Shown here: positions 41,353 through 50,909 of the stretch, piece after piece
Numbering within the stretch: the stretch's first letter is position 1
How the letters are laid out: the number at the start of each line of letters is the position of its first letter
Source: JBFLYH01 sp964630235
GTDB taxonomy: Bacteria > Oederibacteriota > JAAXVQ01 > JAUVAV01
Direction of reading: 5' to 3'
Length of the DNA: 64,000 nt
Assembly (NCBI GenBank): GCA_964630235.1
Contig: CAZVUO010000001.1
Coordinates: 372,001-436,000, forward strand
Translations under genes and position numbers: made by a program
Notes under the pieces: generated by a model
What the model was told of the DNA's origin: nothing
Database searches by the model: none
The model's input: the letters and a program-made list of their open reading frames with translations, nothing else

Positions 41353-41916
41353 CGGTTCCAAAGCCTGCCGGCAGTCGCGGCATTGCCAGCGGCCCGGCAT
41401 CAAGCGCAGCATGCGCTCCACCAGCTGGCCCACCGGATTGTGATGGGTGGCCAGGTAGTGTGCGTAGTGCATATGCAGACATTTGATCCCTCGCAGGTCC
41501 GCCACGCCGCCGATGCCGAGCTGTTCCACGTGGGGAGCCCACGCGGACCGCTCCGCGCGCAAGGCCAGGCGCGTTTCCGGCGCGAGCAGAGCGCGGCGCA
41601 CGAAAACGTATTCCCGGTGCGCGTCCTGCATCTCCTGGGAGAGGGCCGGACTGCGGTCAATGTGCTCCTGGATGCGCGCGATGTAGCCCCGGTCCTCGAT
41701 GCGTCCCACGCGGCGCACGGCCTCGGGACAGGTCAGCCAGAAAACCGTGGGAAAGAAAGCCGCGTCATCCTCGGCCAGGCCCAGCGGATAATTGACCGTG
41801 ACCAGGGGGCAGGAGCGGGGACAGCGGCGTGCCACACCGTGCAGGTTCCGCGGCGGTCGCTGGATCTGCCGGCCGACGATCTCCCGGTCCGCGGCGGTCC
41901 CGCGCTCCCAGTTCAT
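41299..41916 (-). CDS. DUF501 family protein, frame running into tRNA-Leu
   Basis: A 205-aa open frame. Residues 1 to about 188 are a DUF501 protein (RQIQRPPRNLHGVARRC, CPLVTVNYPL...FFPTVFWLTCP, KCLHMHYAHYLA..NPVG, C-terminal RWQCRDC with two cysteines). The last ~17 residues (AGVAELADATDLKSVEP) are encoded inside tRNA-Leu, the well-known read-through peptide of tRNA-Leu genes. The protein is next to ftsB as in Actinobacteria; function unknown. ATGA overlap with ftsB. Confidence 0.85.
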   Translation of the reverse strand: MNWERGTAADREIVGRQIQRPPRNLHGVARRCPRSCPLVTVNYPLGLAEDDAAFFPTVFWLTCPEAVRRVGRIEDRGYIARIQEHIDRSPALSQEMQDAHREYVFVRRALLAPETRLALRAERSAWAPHVEQLGIGGVADLRGIKCLHMHYAHYLATHHNPVGQLVERMLRLMPGRWQCRDCRQALEPAGVAELADATDLKSVEP

Positions 41917-42299
41917 CGCGCGTCCTTGTCCCCCGGCCGCGGGGAGTCATGGCCCCCTGCTTCCGGAGAAACGAAGCGGTACACGATCTCGTCGTGGCGC
42001 ACCAAGCCCAGCTCCTCCCGCGCGATCCGCTCCACGGCCCGCGGGTCCCGGCGCAGGGTTTCGATCTGGCTGCGTAGTTTTTGGTTCTTGGTTTTGAGCG
42101 TTTCGATTTGCTGCTGCGTGCGCTGGGTTTCCTGTTGCAGCGCCCAAATGCGCAGGATGCTCTTTTCTCCCCATAGAAGCAAGGTCAGCGCCAGCAGGGG
42201 CCCCAATCCGAAAACCAACCACCGCCATAGCCGCCCGGTGCCCGGCACCCGGAGGGTGTAGCGCGCGGGGCGCGAGGCCGGATGCTGCTGAGAGGACAC
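41913..42299 (-). CDS. ftsB: FtsB/DivIC-like septum formation initiator
   Basis: A 128-aa bitopic membrane protein: a basic cytoplasmic N-terminus, one helix (about 26-45), then a coiled coil (LQQETQRTQQQIETLKTKNQ, 53-80) and the conserved FtsB/DivIC end IAREELGLVRHDEIVYRFV. It bridges divisome proteins at mid-cell. GTG start with GGGAGG 6 nt upstream. Linkage with DUF501 supports the assignment. Confidence 0.88.
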   Translation of the reverse strand: MSSQQHPASRPARYTLRVPGTGRLWRWLVFGLGPLLALTLLLWGEKSILRIWALQQETQRTQQQIETLKTKNQKLRSQIETLRRDPRAVERIAREELGLVRHDEIVYRFVSPEAGGHDSPRPGDKDAR

Positions 42300-42334
42300 G
42301 CCGAGCCTCCCTGGTCCATAAGATCCAAACGTTG

Positions 42335-42370
42335 AAAAAAAACCACTTTCAGCCTCGCGGCTAAAAGTGG
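42335..42370 (-). terminator. Rho-independent terminator after the roadblock genes
   Basis: 12-bp stem with one mismatch (CCACTTTCAGCC / GGCTAAAAGTGG), TCGC tetraloop, then eight U on the minus strand. It ends the aroB/TPR-roadblock/roadblock transcript before ftsB. Confidence 0.88.
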
Positions 42371-42411
42371 CGACCCCCGTCCGTTCGCGCTCCCAAGAGG
42401 ACGCGGAAGCG

Positions 42412-42771
42412 CTACGCCAGTTCTTTTTCGATCTTGGGAATCGCCTTTTTAACTTCCAGGCGCCCGCGTCCCAGATTGCCGTCCAGCTCCAGCGCGATCG
42501 CCAGGAAGTACTGCGTGCTCACCGTGTTCATGATCATCATGGCCCGCTCGGTGCTGATTAGAATCTCACTGGTCTTGCCCAGCCCGAAGCTTTCCGAGGC
42601 CTTCTTGGCGTTCTTGATGATGGTCGCGTATTCCGCTCCGACATCGCTGATGTTGAAAGAGCCCTTCAACGATATCTGGTCAATGACGATGCCGTCGGTG
42701 CCAACCAGGCCGGCGCCGATGGCGCCGTCCACGTTGCTGACCATTTCGCTAAGAATGGCTTTAAAGTCCAT
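42412..42771 (-). CDS. stand-alone roadblock/LC7 domain protein
   Basis: A 119-aa roadblock/LC7 protein: residues 4-115 form the whole fold (VDGAIGAGLVGTDGIVID, SDVGAEYATIIKNAKKASES, LGRGRLEVKKAIPKIEKEL). Such proteins often regulate small Ras-like GTPases (MglB/MglA), but no GTPase is in the window. It lies 12 nt after the TPR-roadblock gene; the two may heterodimerise through their roadblock sheets. Confidence 0.88.
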   Translation of the reverse strand: MDFKAILSEMVSNVDGAIGAGLVGTDGIVIDQISLKGSFNISDVGAEYATIIKNAKKASESFGLGKTSEILISTERAMMIMNTVSTQYFLAIALELDGNLGRGRLEVKKAIPKIEKELA

Positions 42772-42783
42772 GCGAGCTCCCGG

Positions 42784-43977
42784 TCATCTCAGCGCCTTGA
42801 CCACTTCGCTCATGGCCAAGCGCATCTTGCCCAAATTGATGTTGTCATTGGCCAGCACCACGAGTATTTTGCTGCCGATCTTGCTGAAAATGATCTGGCC
42901 GTGTTCGCCCGTAATCAGAATCTGGTTGACCTGCTGCCCGTAATTCATGACCTGCACGGACTTTTCGGTCTTGACGAAGATCAGCGAAACCGTGGACACC
43001 AGTTCCTTGACCTCGGTTTTCGTCTGCAGGGCGCTGGAGATCACCGTGCCCTGCAGATCCATCAGCAGGGTGCCCATGATGCCTTCGGTCTGCTGCAATT
43101 TCGCCAGCGCGGGAACCGAATCGCCGCCCGCCCCGGACCCAGCGTCCACTTTCGCGCTTTTAGCCGCGGCGGGAGGAGGCGCCGCAGGCGCCGGCGTTCT
43201 GGGAACCGTATCCTTCATGACGGACAGAATATCGTCCGAAGTAATCTTGTCGTTGTCCCGGGACGTTCCGCCAGTCTCCGCGCGGGAGCGCTCCGGCGCC
43301 TTGCGCTCGGTGCTGGCTTTGGCTTTTTTAACTTCCAGGTCCTTCAGCCGCTGCCGTACCACCAGATTTTCCGGGTCCGCCTCCAAAATCAGCTGGTAGA
43401 GTTTGACCGCGTTATCAATATCCCCCTGCCGGCTGAGCTCTTCCGCCCGGGTAAGATTCTGTTTTTTGTCCCGCTCCGCGTCGGCCGCTGACTTGGCGCC
43501 TGCGGCCGGCGCCGGTGCGGCCGGCGCGGCCGGCGCCTCAGGCTTGGACGCGCTGCTTTTGGCCAGCTCCAGGGCTTTCGCGAGCATTTGCTGCGCGTTG
43601 CCGTCGTCTGGATTGAGGGCCAAAACCTTCTGGAACTCTTTGATGGCGTCCGCGTATTTGGCCTGCAGCAAATAATTCTGCCCCAGCAGCGAATGCGCCA
43701 TGATGTTGTTGACGTCCGCTGAGGCTACTTTTTTGAACTCGGTGGCCGCTTCCTCGTACATTTTCTTTTCCATATACGCCCGGCCCAAAACCATGCGGGC
43801 GCTCATGTACGAGGGGTGGATCTGCAGTCCTTTCAGGCAGGTTTCGATCGCCTCATCCAGCATCCCGCTCTTTCGATAGGCCTCGGCCAATGGAACAAAA
43901 ACCAAGGATTCAGGGTTGCTGTTTAGTTTTTTACTATATTCTTCGATTTCCGCGAAGCCGGAATCGTCTTTTGCCAT
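42784..43977 (-). CDS. TPR protein with C-terminal roadblock domain
   Basis: A 397-aa cytoplasmic protein. Tetratricopeptide repeats occupy about 20-165 (PLAEAYRKSGMLDEAIETCLKGL, ARMVLGRAYMEKKMYEEAATEF, LLGQNYLLQAKYADAIKEF) with another unit near 175-215, then an Ala/Pro-rich linker, and a roadblock/LC7 domain from about 285 to the end (GTLLMDLQGTVISSA, ITGEHGQIIFSKIGSKILVVL). GGAGGG precedes the ATG. It probably links a roadblock-regulated process to protein assemblies. Confidence 0.87.
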   Translation of the reverse strand: MAKDDSGFAEIEEYSKKLNSNPESLVFVPLAEAYRKSGMLDEAIETCLKGLQIHPSYMSARMVLGRAYMEKKMYEEAATEFKKVASADVNNIMAHSLLGQNYLLQAKYADAIKEFQKVLALNPDDGNAQQMLAKALELAKSSASKPEAPAAPAAPAPAAGAKSAADAERDKKQNLTRAEELSRQGDIDNAVKLYQLILEADPENLVVRQRLKDLEVKKAKASTERKAPERSRAETGGTSRDNDKITSDDILSVMKDTVPRTPAPAAPPPAAAKSAKVDAGSGAGGDSVPALAKLQQTEGIMGTLLMDLQGTVISSALQTKTEVKELVSTVSLIFVKTEKSVQVMNYGQQVNQILITGEHGQIIFSKIGSKILVVLANDNINLGKMRLAMSEVVKALR

Positions 43978-43991
43978 GAAACCCTCCGCCC

Positions 43992-45086
<1,095 letters not shown>

Positions 45087-45108
45087 GGTTTTCCTCCGAA
45101 AGTGTTTC

Positions 45109-45138
45109 ACTATAGCAGATACGTTTGCGCCGCGTCAA
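45109..45138 (-). promoter_or_regulatory. promoter of aroB
   Basis: Minus strand: -35 TTGACG (45138-45133), 18-nt spacer, -10 TATAGT (45114-45109); short leader of about 15 nt containing the GGAGG site. Confidence 0.75.
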
Positions 45139-45249
45139 GGAATCGGTGTCCAATGGAGAACCCCGGCCGAAAAGCCCGGGGTGCCCTGCGGAGGAGATGG
45201 CCGGTGTGGCGCCCGGGCGTTCGTTTGGCCCCCGGGGAATCGGTAATGC

Positions 45250-45279
45250 TTGACATGGATGAAACGCCGAGAGTATCAT
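45250..45279 (+). promoter_or_regulatory. promoter of the outer-membrane barrel gene
   Basis: Plus strand: perfect -35 TTGACA (45250-45255), 18-nt spacer, -10 TATCAT (45274-45279); start near 45286, about 30 nt before the ATG. Between this and the aroB promoter, 45160-45235 holds GC-rich palindromes (CCCCGGC...GCCCGGGG) but no gene. Confidence 0.7.
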
Positions 45280-45314
45280 CAGCGATAAACTTTTATACAT
45301 CTGTCAGGGAGAGG

Positions 45315-46997
45315 ATGGTCAGGTGCATGCGCGGTCTGTGGAAGAGCGGAATGATCGGTTTGGTCCTGCTCGGGCTGGGAGGAACCCACGCCCTGGCCGA
45401 TGAAGCCACGGTGCAGGCGCTGGGGAACGCTTTTCTCGTGCTGGAAGACGAAACCACGGTGCTGTCTCTGTTCAATCTGGGCAATCCGGCGGGCGCGGCG
45501 TTTTGGCCCTCGCCCAACCGCCTGGATCTTACCCTGCAAGGTGGACAGCGTCTGGCCTCGGAAGAGTATACCACCTCGCCGATTGATATTGTTGAAACCG
45601 TCCTCACCAGCGACACCATCATCCTGGAAAACCCGGCGGACCCCACCGGCACCACGGTCACGGTCCGGAAGATCAGGATCTCCTATCCCAACCTGGACCC
45701 GAACGGGAATACCCTGCCCGCTGGAATGGTTTTCAACCGAAAACGCTCCACGTACACTGCTGGTCTGCTCCCCGTCGAGAATCTCCTGTATCAAGGCGTC
45801 TTTGTGAAACCCGCGGAGCAGTTTACACTGCAGCTCATCCCCCTGGCCGCCTTCCGGTCCCTGCAAACCACTGACCCGTCCCGCCAAGACGACTGGCAAA
45901 CCGGAGGCGGCGCGAGAGCTTCCTACCAATTCCTGCCGAACATCGCCCTCGGCGCGGGCTTCACGGGCATGGCCCTTGGCGCGAACACGCCGCAGCAGAT
46001 CGCGGAAAGCCAGGCGACCGGTCTGGAAGCGGGCGCCGCGTTCCGCCTGGCGGAGGTGTTCGACGCCGACGACCAGCTGGATGTTGGCGCCGTGTTCAGG
46101 GGATCGCTGCAGACCGACCGCATCACGCGCGAGGTCTTCCCGCCTTATTCGCAACGCTCCAGGCCGTGGCTGTCAGAAGCGCACGGCGTCTATAGTTATA
46201 AATCGCTTATGGATGTTTCCCTGCAGCTGGGTTATCTGGTGAAAGAAGACTATCGCGAGTGGATGGGCCAGGAATTGCTCTCCTCGGCGTTGAGAAATTT
46301 GGAATACAATCTGCAGTTCCGGGTCAGGCTGCCCATGGCGCGCGAGGATGACCTCCGCTTCGGAGTCGCCTTTAATAACCGGGGCGTTGACCACCCTTAC
46401 CCCACGGGGACCCTGGAAACGCTCGATCCGGACACCCTGGCCCTGAACCCGCGCATTTTCACGAATTCCTCCTCCATCGGCATTGGCGCGGCCGTGGTGC
46501 CGGCCGAAGGCTCGATTGTCTCGCTCGAATACCACCTCAGTTCCTCCTTAAGCAAGTACGACCAGGCCGAGGAATCCTTGTGCGATTCGGGGCTCACGGG
46601 ATTCACGCTGGGTGTTCAGTATGAACTGCTCGAGGGCCTGACGCTGAGGACCCACTGGGCTGACCGGCGTTTGACCTTTCAATCGCGTCCGCTGGAACTG
46701 GTCAGAACCGAGACCATCACCACGACCGGCGGCAGCACCTCCGTTGATAACTCCCTCCCCCCCGCCTGGGCGCCCGCTTCCAACCTCCTGACCCAGATCA
46801 CCTACACCCGCAGTTTCGGATTCGGGGTGGGCATCGAAGACGGGCTTCTGCGCGTGAACGTGGCCGCCGTTTACGACCTGATCACCCACAGCCCCGAAGG
46901 CTGGACCTTCGAGGACAAGCCTGTTGATCTCAAAACCGTCAACCAGGATCTCACGCAGAACCTAACCGGCCTGGTCAGCGTGACCTGGCTCTTCTAA
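45315..46997 (+). CDS. predicted outer-membrane beta-barrel protein
   Basis: A 560-aa protein with a signal peptide (cleavage near THALA-DEA), the segment ALGNAFLVLEDETTVLSLFNLGNPAG that resembles the N-terminal plug of PorV/FadL-type barrels, then many alternating amphipathic strands with aromatic ends and a C-terminal strand VSVTWLF finishing in Phe, the outer-membrane targeting signal. No precise family recognised. It is preceded by its own promoter. The start could also be the ATG at 45327. Confidence 0.8.
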   Translation: MVRCMRGLWKSGMIGLVLLGLGGTHALADEATVQALGNAFLVLEDETTVLSLFNLGNPAGAAFWPSPNRLDLTLQGGQRLASEEYTTSPIDIVETVLTSDTIILENPADPTGTTVTVRKIRISYPNLDPNGNTLPAGMVFNRKRSTYTAGLLPVENLLYQGVFVKPAEQFTLQLIPLAAFRSLQTTDPSRQDDWQTGGGARASYQFLPNIALGAGFTGMALGANTPQQIAESQATGLEAGAAFRLAEVFDADDQLDVGAVFRGSLQTDRITREVFPPYSQRSRPWLSEAHGVYSYKSLMDVSLQLGYLVKEDYREWMGQELLSSALRNLEYNLQFRVRLPMAREDDLRFGVAFNNRGVDHPYPTGTLETLDPDTLALNPRIFTNSSSIGIGAAVVPAEGSIVSLEYHLSSSLSKYDQAEESLCDSGLTGFTLGVQYELLEGLTLRTHWADRRLTFQSRPLELVRTETITTTGGSTSVDNSLPPAWAPASNLLTQITYTRSFGFGVGIEDGLLRVNVAAVYDLITHSPEGWTFEDKPVDLKTVNQDLTQNLTGLVSVTWLF

Positions 46998-47011
46998 TTT
47001 CCCCGGCCCGG

Positions 47012-48292
47012 ATGCGCTCGTCCCCTCGCTCCCGCGCGGCCTGGGGCTGGTGCCTGTATGATTGGGCCAACTCCGCCTTCGCCACCACGGTCATGGCCGG
47101 TTTCTTCCCCGTCTTTTTCAAACAATTCTGGAGCCAGGGCGCGGACCCGCTGGCGAGCACGGCCCGCCTGGCTTTCGCCAATTCCGCGGCCGGCCTGGCG
47201 CTGGCCCTGCTGGCGCCGTGGCTGGGCGCGTCCGCGGACCAGGCGGCCCTGCGCAAGCGTTTTCTGGCGGCCTTCGCCCTGCTGGGTTTAGCCGCCACCG
47301 CCAGCCTCGCGGCCGTTCCTTCGGGCGCCTGGCTGCTGGCCGCGGCGTTGTACGTGGCCGCGACCATCGGGTTCTCCGGCGGCAATGTGTTCTACGACGC
47401 GCTGCTGCCCCGGGTGGCCGCGCCTTCTGATTATACGGTCGTCTCCGCGCGGGGTTTCAGCCTGGGCTATCTGGGCGGCGGGCTGCTGCTGGCTCTGAAT
47501 CTGTGGATGGCCGCCCAGCCCGGCCGGTTCGGCCTGGCGGACGCATCCGCCGCGGTGCGCGTGTCTTTCCTGCTGGTCGGCGGCTGGTGGCTCCTCTTCA
47601 GCCTGCCCCTGTGGTTCTGGGTGCCCGAGGCCAGGGCGGCGGAACGCCCCCGGGGCTGGCGCCTGTTCGCCGCGGGGTTTCACCGCCTGCGGACCGCGTG
47701 GCAGGAGCTGGGGACCGGCAAGCGCGCCGTGGTTCTTTTTTTGTCGGCCTATGTCTGTTATATCGCGGGTGTGTTCACGGTCATGCGGATGGCCGTGGAC
47801 TTCGGCCTGGCCGTGGGGCTGCCAGCCGCGTCCCTGGTGACCGCGTTGCTCCTGACCCAGGCGGTGGGATTTCCGGCCGCCCTGGCGTTCGGCGCGCTGG
47901 GCCGCCGCTGGGGCGCGCGCCGCGCCCTGCTGCTGGCGATCGCGGTTTATTTTTTGGTGACGTTGGGAGGGATGTCCCTGCGTTCGGCCGCTGACTTTTA
48001 TCTGCTGGCCGCGGGGATCGGCCTGGTGCAGGGAGGGATTCAAGCCCTGAGCCGCGCCTGGTACGCCTCGCTGATCCCGGAGGCCTCGGCAGCCGCTTAT
48101 TTTGGGTTGTATGATCTGACCGGCAAGGTGGCGCTCGCGGTTGGACCCGCCCTGCTGGGCGCCGCGGCGTTGACCGGCCGGCTGGCCGGCCTGCCGGACG
48201 GGCAGGCCTCGCGGCTGAGCCTGGCGGCGGTCCTGCTCCTGTTCGCGCTGGGCGCGGCGTTCCTGCTCAGGTTTTCTTCAAAAACGCGCTGA
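47012..48292 (+). CDS. UMF1 / Atg22-like MFS transporter
   Basis: A 426-aa, 12-helix major facilitator. The signature WCLYDWANSAFATTVMAGFFPVFF near the N-terminus and ALSRAWYASLIPEASAAAYFGLYDLTGK near residue 345 are diagnostic of the UMF1 group related to the vacuolar amino-acid exporter Atg22. The substrate may be amino acids or similar small solutes. It begins 14 nt after the outer-membrane barrel stop with a poor ribosome site, which suggests coupled translation. Confidence 0.9.
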   Translation: MRSSPRSRAAWGWCLYDWANSAFATTVMAGFFPVFFKQFWSQGADPLASTARLAFANSAAGLALALLAPWLGASADQAALRKRFLAAFALLGLAATASLAAVPSGAWLLAAALYVAATIGFSGGNVFYDALLPRVAAPSDYTVVSARGFSLGYLGGGLLLALNLWMAAQPGRFGLADASAAVRVSFLLVGGWWLLFSLPLWFWVPEARAAERPRGWRLFAAGFHRLRTAWQELGTGKRAVVLFLSAYVCYIAGVFTVMRMAVDFGLAVGLPAASLVTALLLTQAVGFPAALAFGALGRRWGARRALLLAIAVYFLVTLGGMSLRSAADFYLLAAGIGLVQGGIQALSRAWYASLIPEASAAAYFGLYDLTGKVALAVGPALLGAAALTGRLAGLPDGQASRLSLAAVLLLFALGAAFLLRFSSKTR

Positions 48293-49556
48293 TCGTCTTC
48301 ACTGCGCAAAACTCTCCGCACATGGTGCACACGTCCGGAGTGGCGAGCGGACGCGACTGGCGCGCGGCCCGCGCGGCCGCGGGGTCCAGCGCCAGCGCGA
48401 TCTGCTGCTCCCAGTCCAGGGCCTTGCGCGCCTTGGACATCTCCAGGTCCCATTCGGCGGCGCCCGGCACGCCTTTGGCAAGGTCCGCGGCATGGGCCGC
48501 GATCCGGGCCGCGATCACGCCCTGCCGGACATCCTGGGCGTCGGGCAGGCGCAGGTGCTCGGCCGGGGTCACGTAGCAGAGAAAATCCGCGCCGGCCGCG
48601 GCCGCGACCGCGCCGCCGATGGCGCAGGCGATGTGGTCGTACCCGGCCGCCACGTCCGTCACCAGGGGCCCGAGCACGTAGAATGGGGCGCCCTCGCACA
48701 GGGACTTCTCCATTTGGATGTTCGCGGCGATTTGGTTGAGCGGCACGTGACCCGGCCCCTCGATCATGACCTGCACGCCCGCGTGGCGCGCGCGCCGGGC
48801 CAGCTCGCCCAGCGTCAAGAGCTCCTGCACCTGGGCCCGGTCCGTGGCGTCCGCCACGCAGCCCGGCCGCAGGCCGTCGCCCAAAGACAGGGTCACCTCG
48901 TGTTTCCGACAGAGATCGAGCAATTCGTCAAACCGGGTAAAGTAGGGGTTCTCCTCTTCGTGCTGCAGCATCCAGCCGCTCAGCATGGCGCCGCCGCGCG
49001 ACACCACGTCCATGATCCGGCCCTGGGCGCGCAGGCGCTCCAGGCTTTCCTGCGTCACGCCGGCGTGAATGGTCATGAAGTCCACGCCCTGTTCCGCCTG
49101 GTCCCGGACCACCGCCAGCATGTCCTCCGGCGTCATGGCCTGGTAGCTGCCCCCGCGTTCACGGGCGCGCACGGCCGCCTCGTAGATGGGCACGGTGCCC
49201 AGCGGCGCGGAAAACCGCGCCAGCAGCTGCCGCCGCAGATCGAGGAGGTCCCCGCCCGTGGACAGGTCCATCAGCGCGTCCGCGCCGGCGTCCACCGCCA
49301 CTTGCGCTTTGTGCAATTCCTCTCCGGCGTCCGCGCAGTCGGGCGACGTTCCGAGGTTGGCATTCACCTTGGTCCGCAACCCGGCGCCGATGCCGACGGC
49401 CGCGGCCAGCGGGCCGCGCGCCGGATTGCGCGGGACCACGATGGTGCCTCGCGCCACGCCGGCCAGCACGGCCTCGGCCGGCACGTTCTCCGCGGCGGCC
49501 ACGGCCTGGACAGCCGGCGTCAGCCTGCCCGCGCGGGCCGCTTCCAATTGGGTCAT
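48267..49556 (-). CDS. thiC: phosphomethylpyrimidine synthase ThiC
   Basis: A 429-aa radical-SAM-like enzyme that converts AIR to the HMP-P pyrimidine of thiamin. It contains GTVPIYEA, HAGVTQESLERL, GDGLRPGCVADATD, IEGPGHVPLNQI and the C-terminal cluster cysteines C410, C413 and C417 (CTMCGEFC), spaced CX2CX3C versus CX2CX4C in E. coli ThiC. It is the short form without the ~150-residue N-terminal extension. Its 3' end overlaps the convergent MFS gene by 26 nt. ATGA overlap with thiD2. No TPP riboswitch is visible. Confidence 0.94.
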   Translation of the reverse strand: MTQLEAARAGRLTPAVQAVAAAENVPAEAVLAGVARGTIVVPRNPARGPLAAAVGIGAGLRTKVNANLGTSPDCADAGEELHKAQVAVDAGADALMDLSTGGDLLDLRRQLLARFSAPLGTVPIYEAAVRARERGGSYQAMTPEDMLAVVRDQAEQGVDFMTIHAGVTQESLERLRAQGRIMDVVSRGGAMLSGWMLQHEEENPYFTRFDELLDLCRKHEVTLSLGDGLRPGCVADATDRAQVQELLTLGELARRARHAGVQVMIEGPGHVPLNQIAANIQMEKSLCEGAPFYVLGPLVTDVAAGYDHIACAIGGAVAAAAGADFLCYVTPAEHLRLPDAQDVRQGVIAARIAAHAADLAKGVPGAAEWDLEMSKARKALDWEQQIALALDPAAARAARQSRPLATPDVCTMCGEFCAVKTISAFLKKT

Positions 49557-49999
49557 GGCTTTCCTCTCTTCCGTTCCCCGGCGGGCGCACCCCATCTTCG
49601 CCACAGCAGGGACTCGAGGGCATAGGTTTCGAAACGGAGGCGCTTGAATTGCCTGGCGTCCAGCCTGCGGGGCCTGAGCTTCGCCATTTCCTCCAGCACC
49701 CGGAGCGCCTCCTGCGAACGCCGCAGATTGGCCCACGCCAGGTCAAGCCAGTTGGCGCGCGCGGCTTCGGAGCGCAGGGTCAGGCCGGCGCCCGGATCCC
49801 GCGCCGCGTCCCGGTTGCGGGCCCGGGCCGCGAGGGGCACGCGGTCTTCCGCGTCCCGCAGGGCGTGCCGCAGGCGCTTCACGCGCCGCTGCGCCGTGGC
49901 GTCCTCCCACACCAGGCGGGCCAGGTCTTCCACCACGCGCAGGCCTTCCCGGGCCCGGTTGCAATTGGCGTCCAATACTCGGTACCACACGTCCGTCAC
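49553..49999 (-). CDS. stand-alone ThiD2-type protein
   Basis: A 148-aa all-helical protein of the ThiD2 type: YRVLDANCNRAREGLRVVEDLARL at the start and ANLRRSQEALRVLEEMAKL later (internal symmetry). In other bacteria this domain is often fused to ThiE; ThiD2 has been reported as an HMP-phosphate kinase unrelated to ThiD. Linkage to thiC fits a thiamin role. GTG start at 49999 with AAGGAGCG 8 nt upstream. Confidence 0.85.
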   Translation of the reverse strand: MTDVWYRVLDANCNRAREGLRVVEDLARLVWEDATAQRRVKRLRHALRDAEDRVPLAARARNRDAARDPGAGLTLRSEAARANWLDLAWANLRRSQEALRVLEEMAKLRPRRLDARQFKRLRFETYALESLLWRRWGAPAGERKRGKP

Positions 50000-50143
50000 A
50001 AAACGCTCCTTGGCGCAACCCGCCGCGCCCGCGCGGGTTGGTCTGCATCGGGGCAAGGTCCCTGGGATGATGAACGCGTCGGGAACGAAGGTCTGGCGGT
50101 CCATGAAGAACGCGGCCGGCCGGAGATGAGCAGGCTGATAAAA

Positions 50144-50162
50144 AAACCCGCTGCGCGGGTTT
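50144..50162 (-). terminator. terminator downstream of amaP
   Basis: 8-bp stem AAACCCGC / GCGGGTTT with a 3-nt loop followed on the minus strand by U residues (50146-50140). It ends the efp-accB-accC-asp23-amaP transcript. The rest of 50000-50260 has a 10-bp hairpin (50220-50229 / 50251-50260) right after the amaP stop and a further palindrome at 50018-50040, but no gene. Confidence 0.7.
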
Positions 50163-50260
50163 TCTCGCTCGCGGCGCGCTGAAGCTCCCATGAAAAACGA
50201 GGGCTGTTTCGCGGGATACCAGGGTGCCGGCGGAACACCGAGGGGGTTTTCGGCACCCTG

Positions 50261-50881
50261 CTAGCGCCAGGCCGAGTCGTACGCGCCTTTGCTGGAAGAC
50301 AGCTCCGCCTTGCCGCCGCCCGTGGTCAGCGGTTTGTCTCGCGACACCACTTTGGTGACGATCACTTTGGGCTGGATGGGCTGGGTGATATTGAGCGTCT
50401 TCTGAATGTAGCTCAGGACTTCCATCTGCACTTTTTCGGTCACCTGGATGAGGCTGACGTCGGAGAAGACCACGATCCGCGCCGTCACTTTCAGGCCTTT
50501 GCGGGTGTACCAGACGCGGCCCTTGATCTCGCGCAGGCCTTCAATCTTCCCGCGCAGAACGCGGGCGAAGTCCTCGATGGCGGGCAGGGACACCAGCACG
50601 TCGCCGAGCGGGCTTTTCAGCACCACGGTCCGTTCCCGCCGCGAGGTCTGCACCGCGGCCCAGCCGTACGAGGCCAGGCCGGCGAGGATCAGGGCGCCGA
50701 TGACCAGCGCCGCCACGCGGCCGGTAATGGACTCCAGCGCATAGGCCAGGGGGCCGCTCATGAACTCGCCCCACGCGGTGAAGAGGTCGGGCGAAATGGC
50801 GCCCGCCACGCCCAACAGGCCCAGCAACAAGACCACCAAAATCCCCAGCATCATCATTCCCAGGTTGACGCCACGCATCAT
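50261..50881 (-). CDS. AmaP-like Asp23 membrane anchor
   Basis: A 206-aa membrane protein with two N-terminal helices (8-30, 52-75) and a cytoplasmic alkaline-shock-like domain (ERTVVLKSPLGDVLVSLPAIEDFARVL..., 80-180) that resembles Asp23 itself. In Firmicutes AmaP tethers Asp23 to the membrane. AAAGGAAACG precedes the ATG. It is directly after the asp23 gene. Confidence 0.86.
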   Translation of the reverse strand: MMRGVNLGMMMLGILVVLLLGLLGVAGAISPDLFTAWGEFMSGPLAYALESITGRVAALVIGALILAGLASYGWAAVQTSRRERTVVLKSPLGDVLVSLPAIEDFARVLRGKIEGLREIKGRVWYTRKGLKVTARIVVFSDVSLIQVTEKVQMEVLSYIQKTLNITQPIQPKVIVTKVVSRDKPLTTGGGKAELSSSKGAYDSAWR

Positions 50882-50909
50882 CGTTTCCTTTCTTCCCGGC
50901 CGGAGCGGT

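Noticed and set aside
45160..45235. A second copy of the small RNA, because of GGCCGAAAAGC and TGTGGCGCCC words similar to 56393-56442
   Set aside because: Similarity is limited to short GC-rich words; there is no matching promoter, terminator or hairpin order, and the GC-rich palindrome resembles that at 16807.
49999..50104. An N-terminal extension of the ThiD2 protein beginning at an ATG at 50104
   Set aside because: No ribosome site is present there, while AAGGAGCG stands at optimal distance before the GTG at 49999 and the family fold begins at that point.
49553..50260. TPP riboswitch upstream of the thiamin genes
   Set aside because: The conserved CTGAGA and GGGTGC...ACCTGATCTGG-type elements are not found in the upstream region on either strand; the local GGGTGCC belongs to a simple hairpin.
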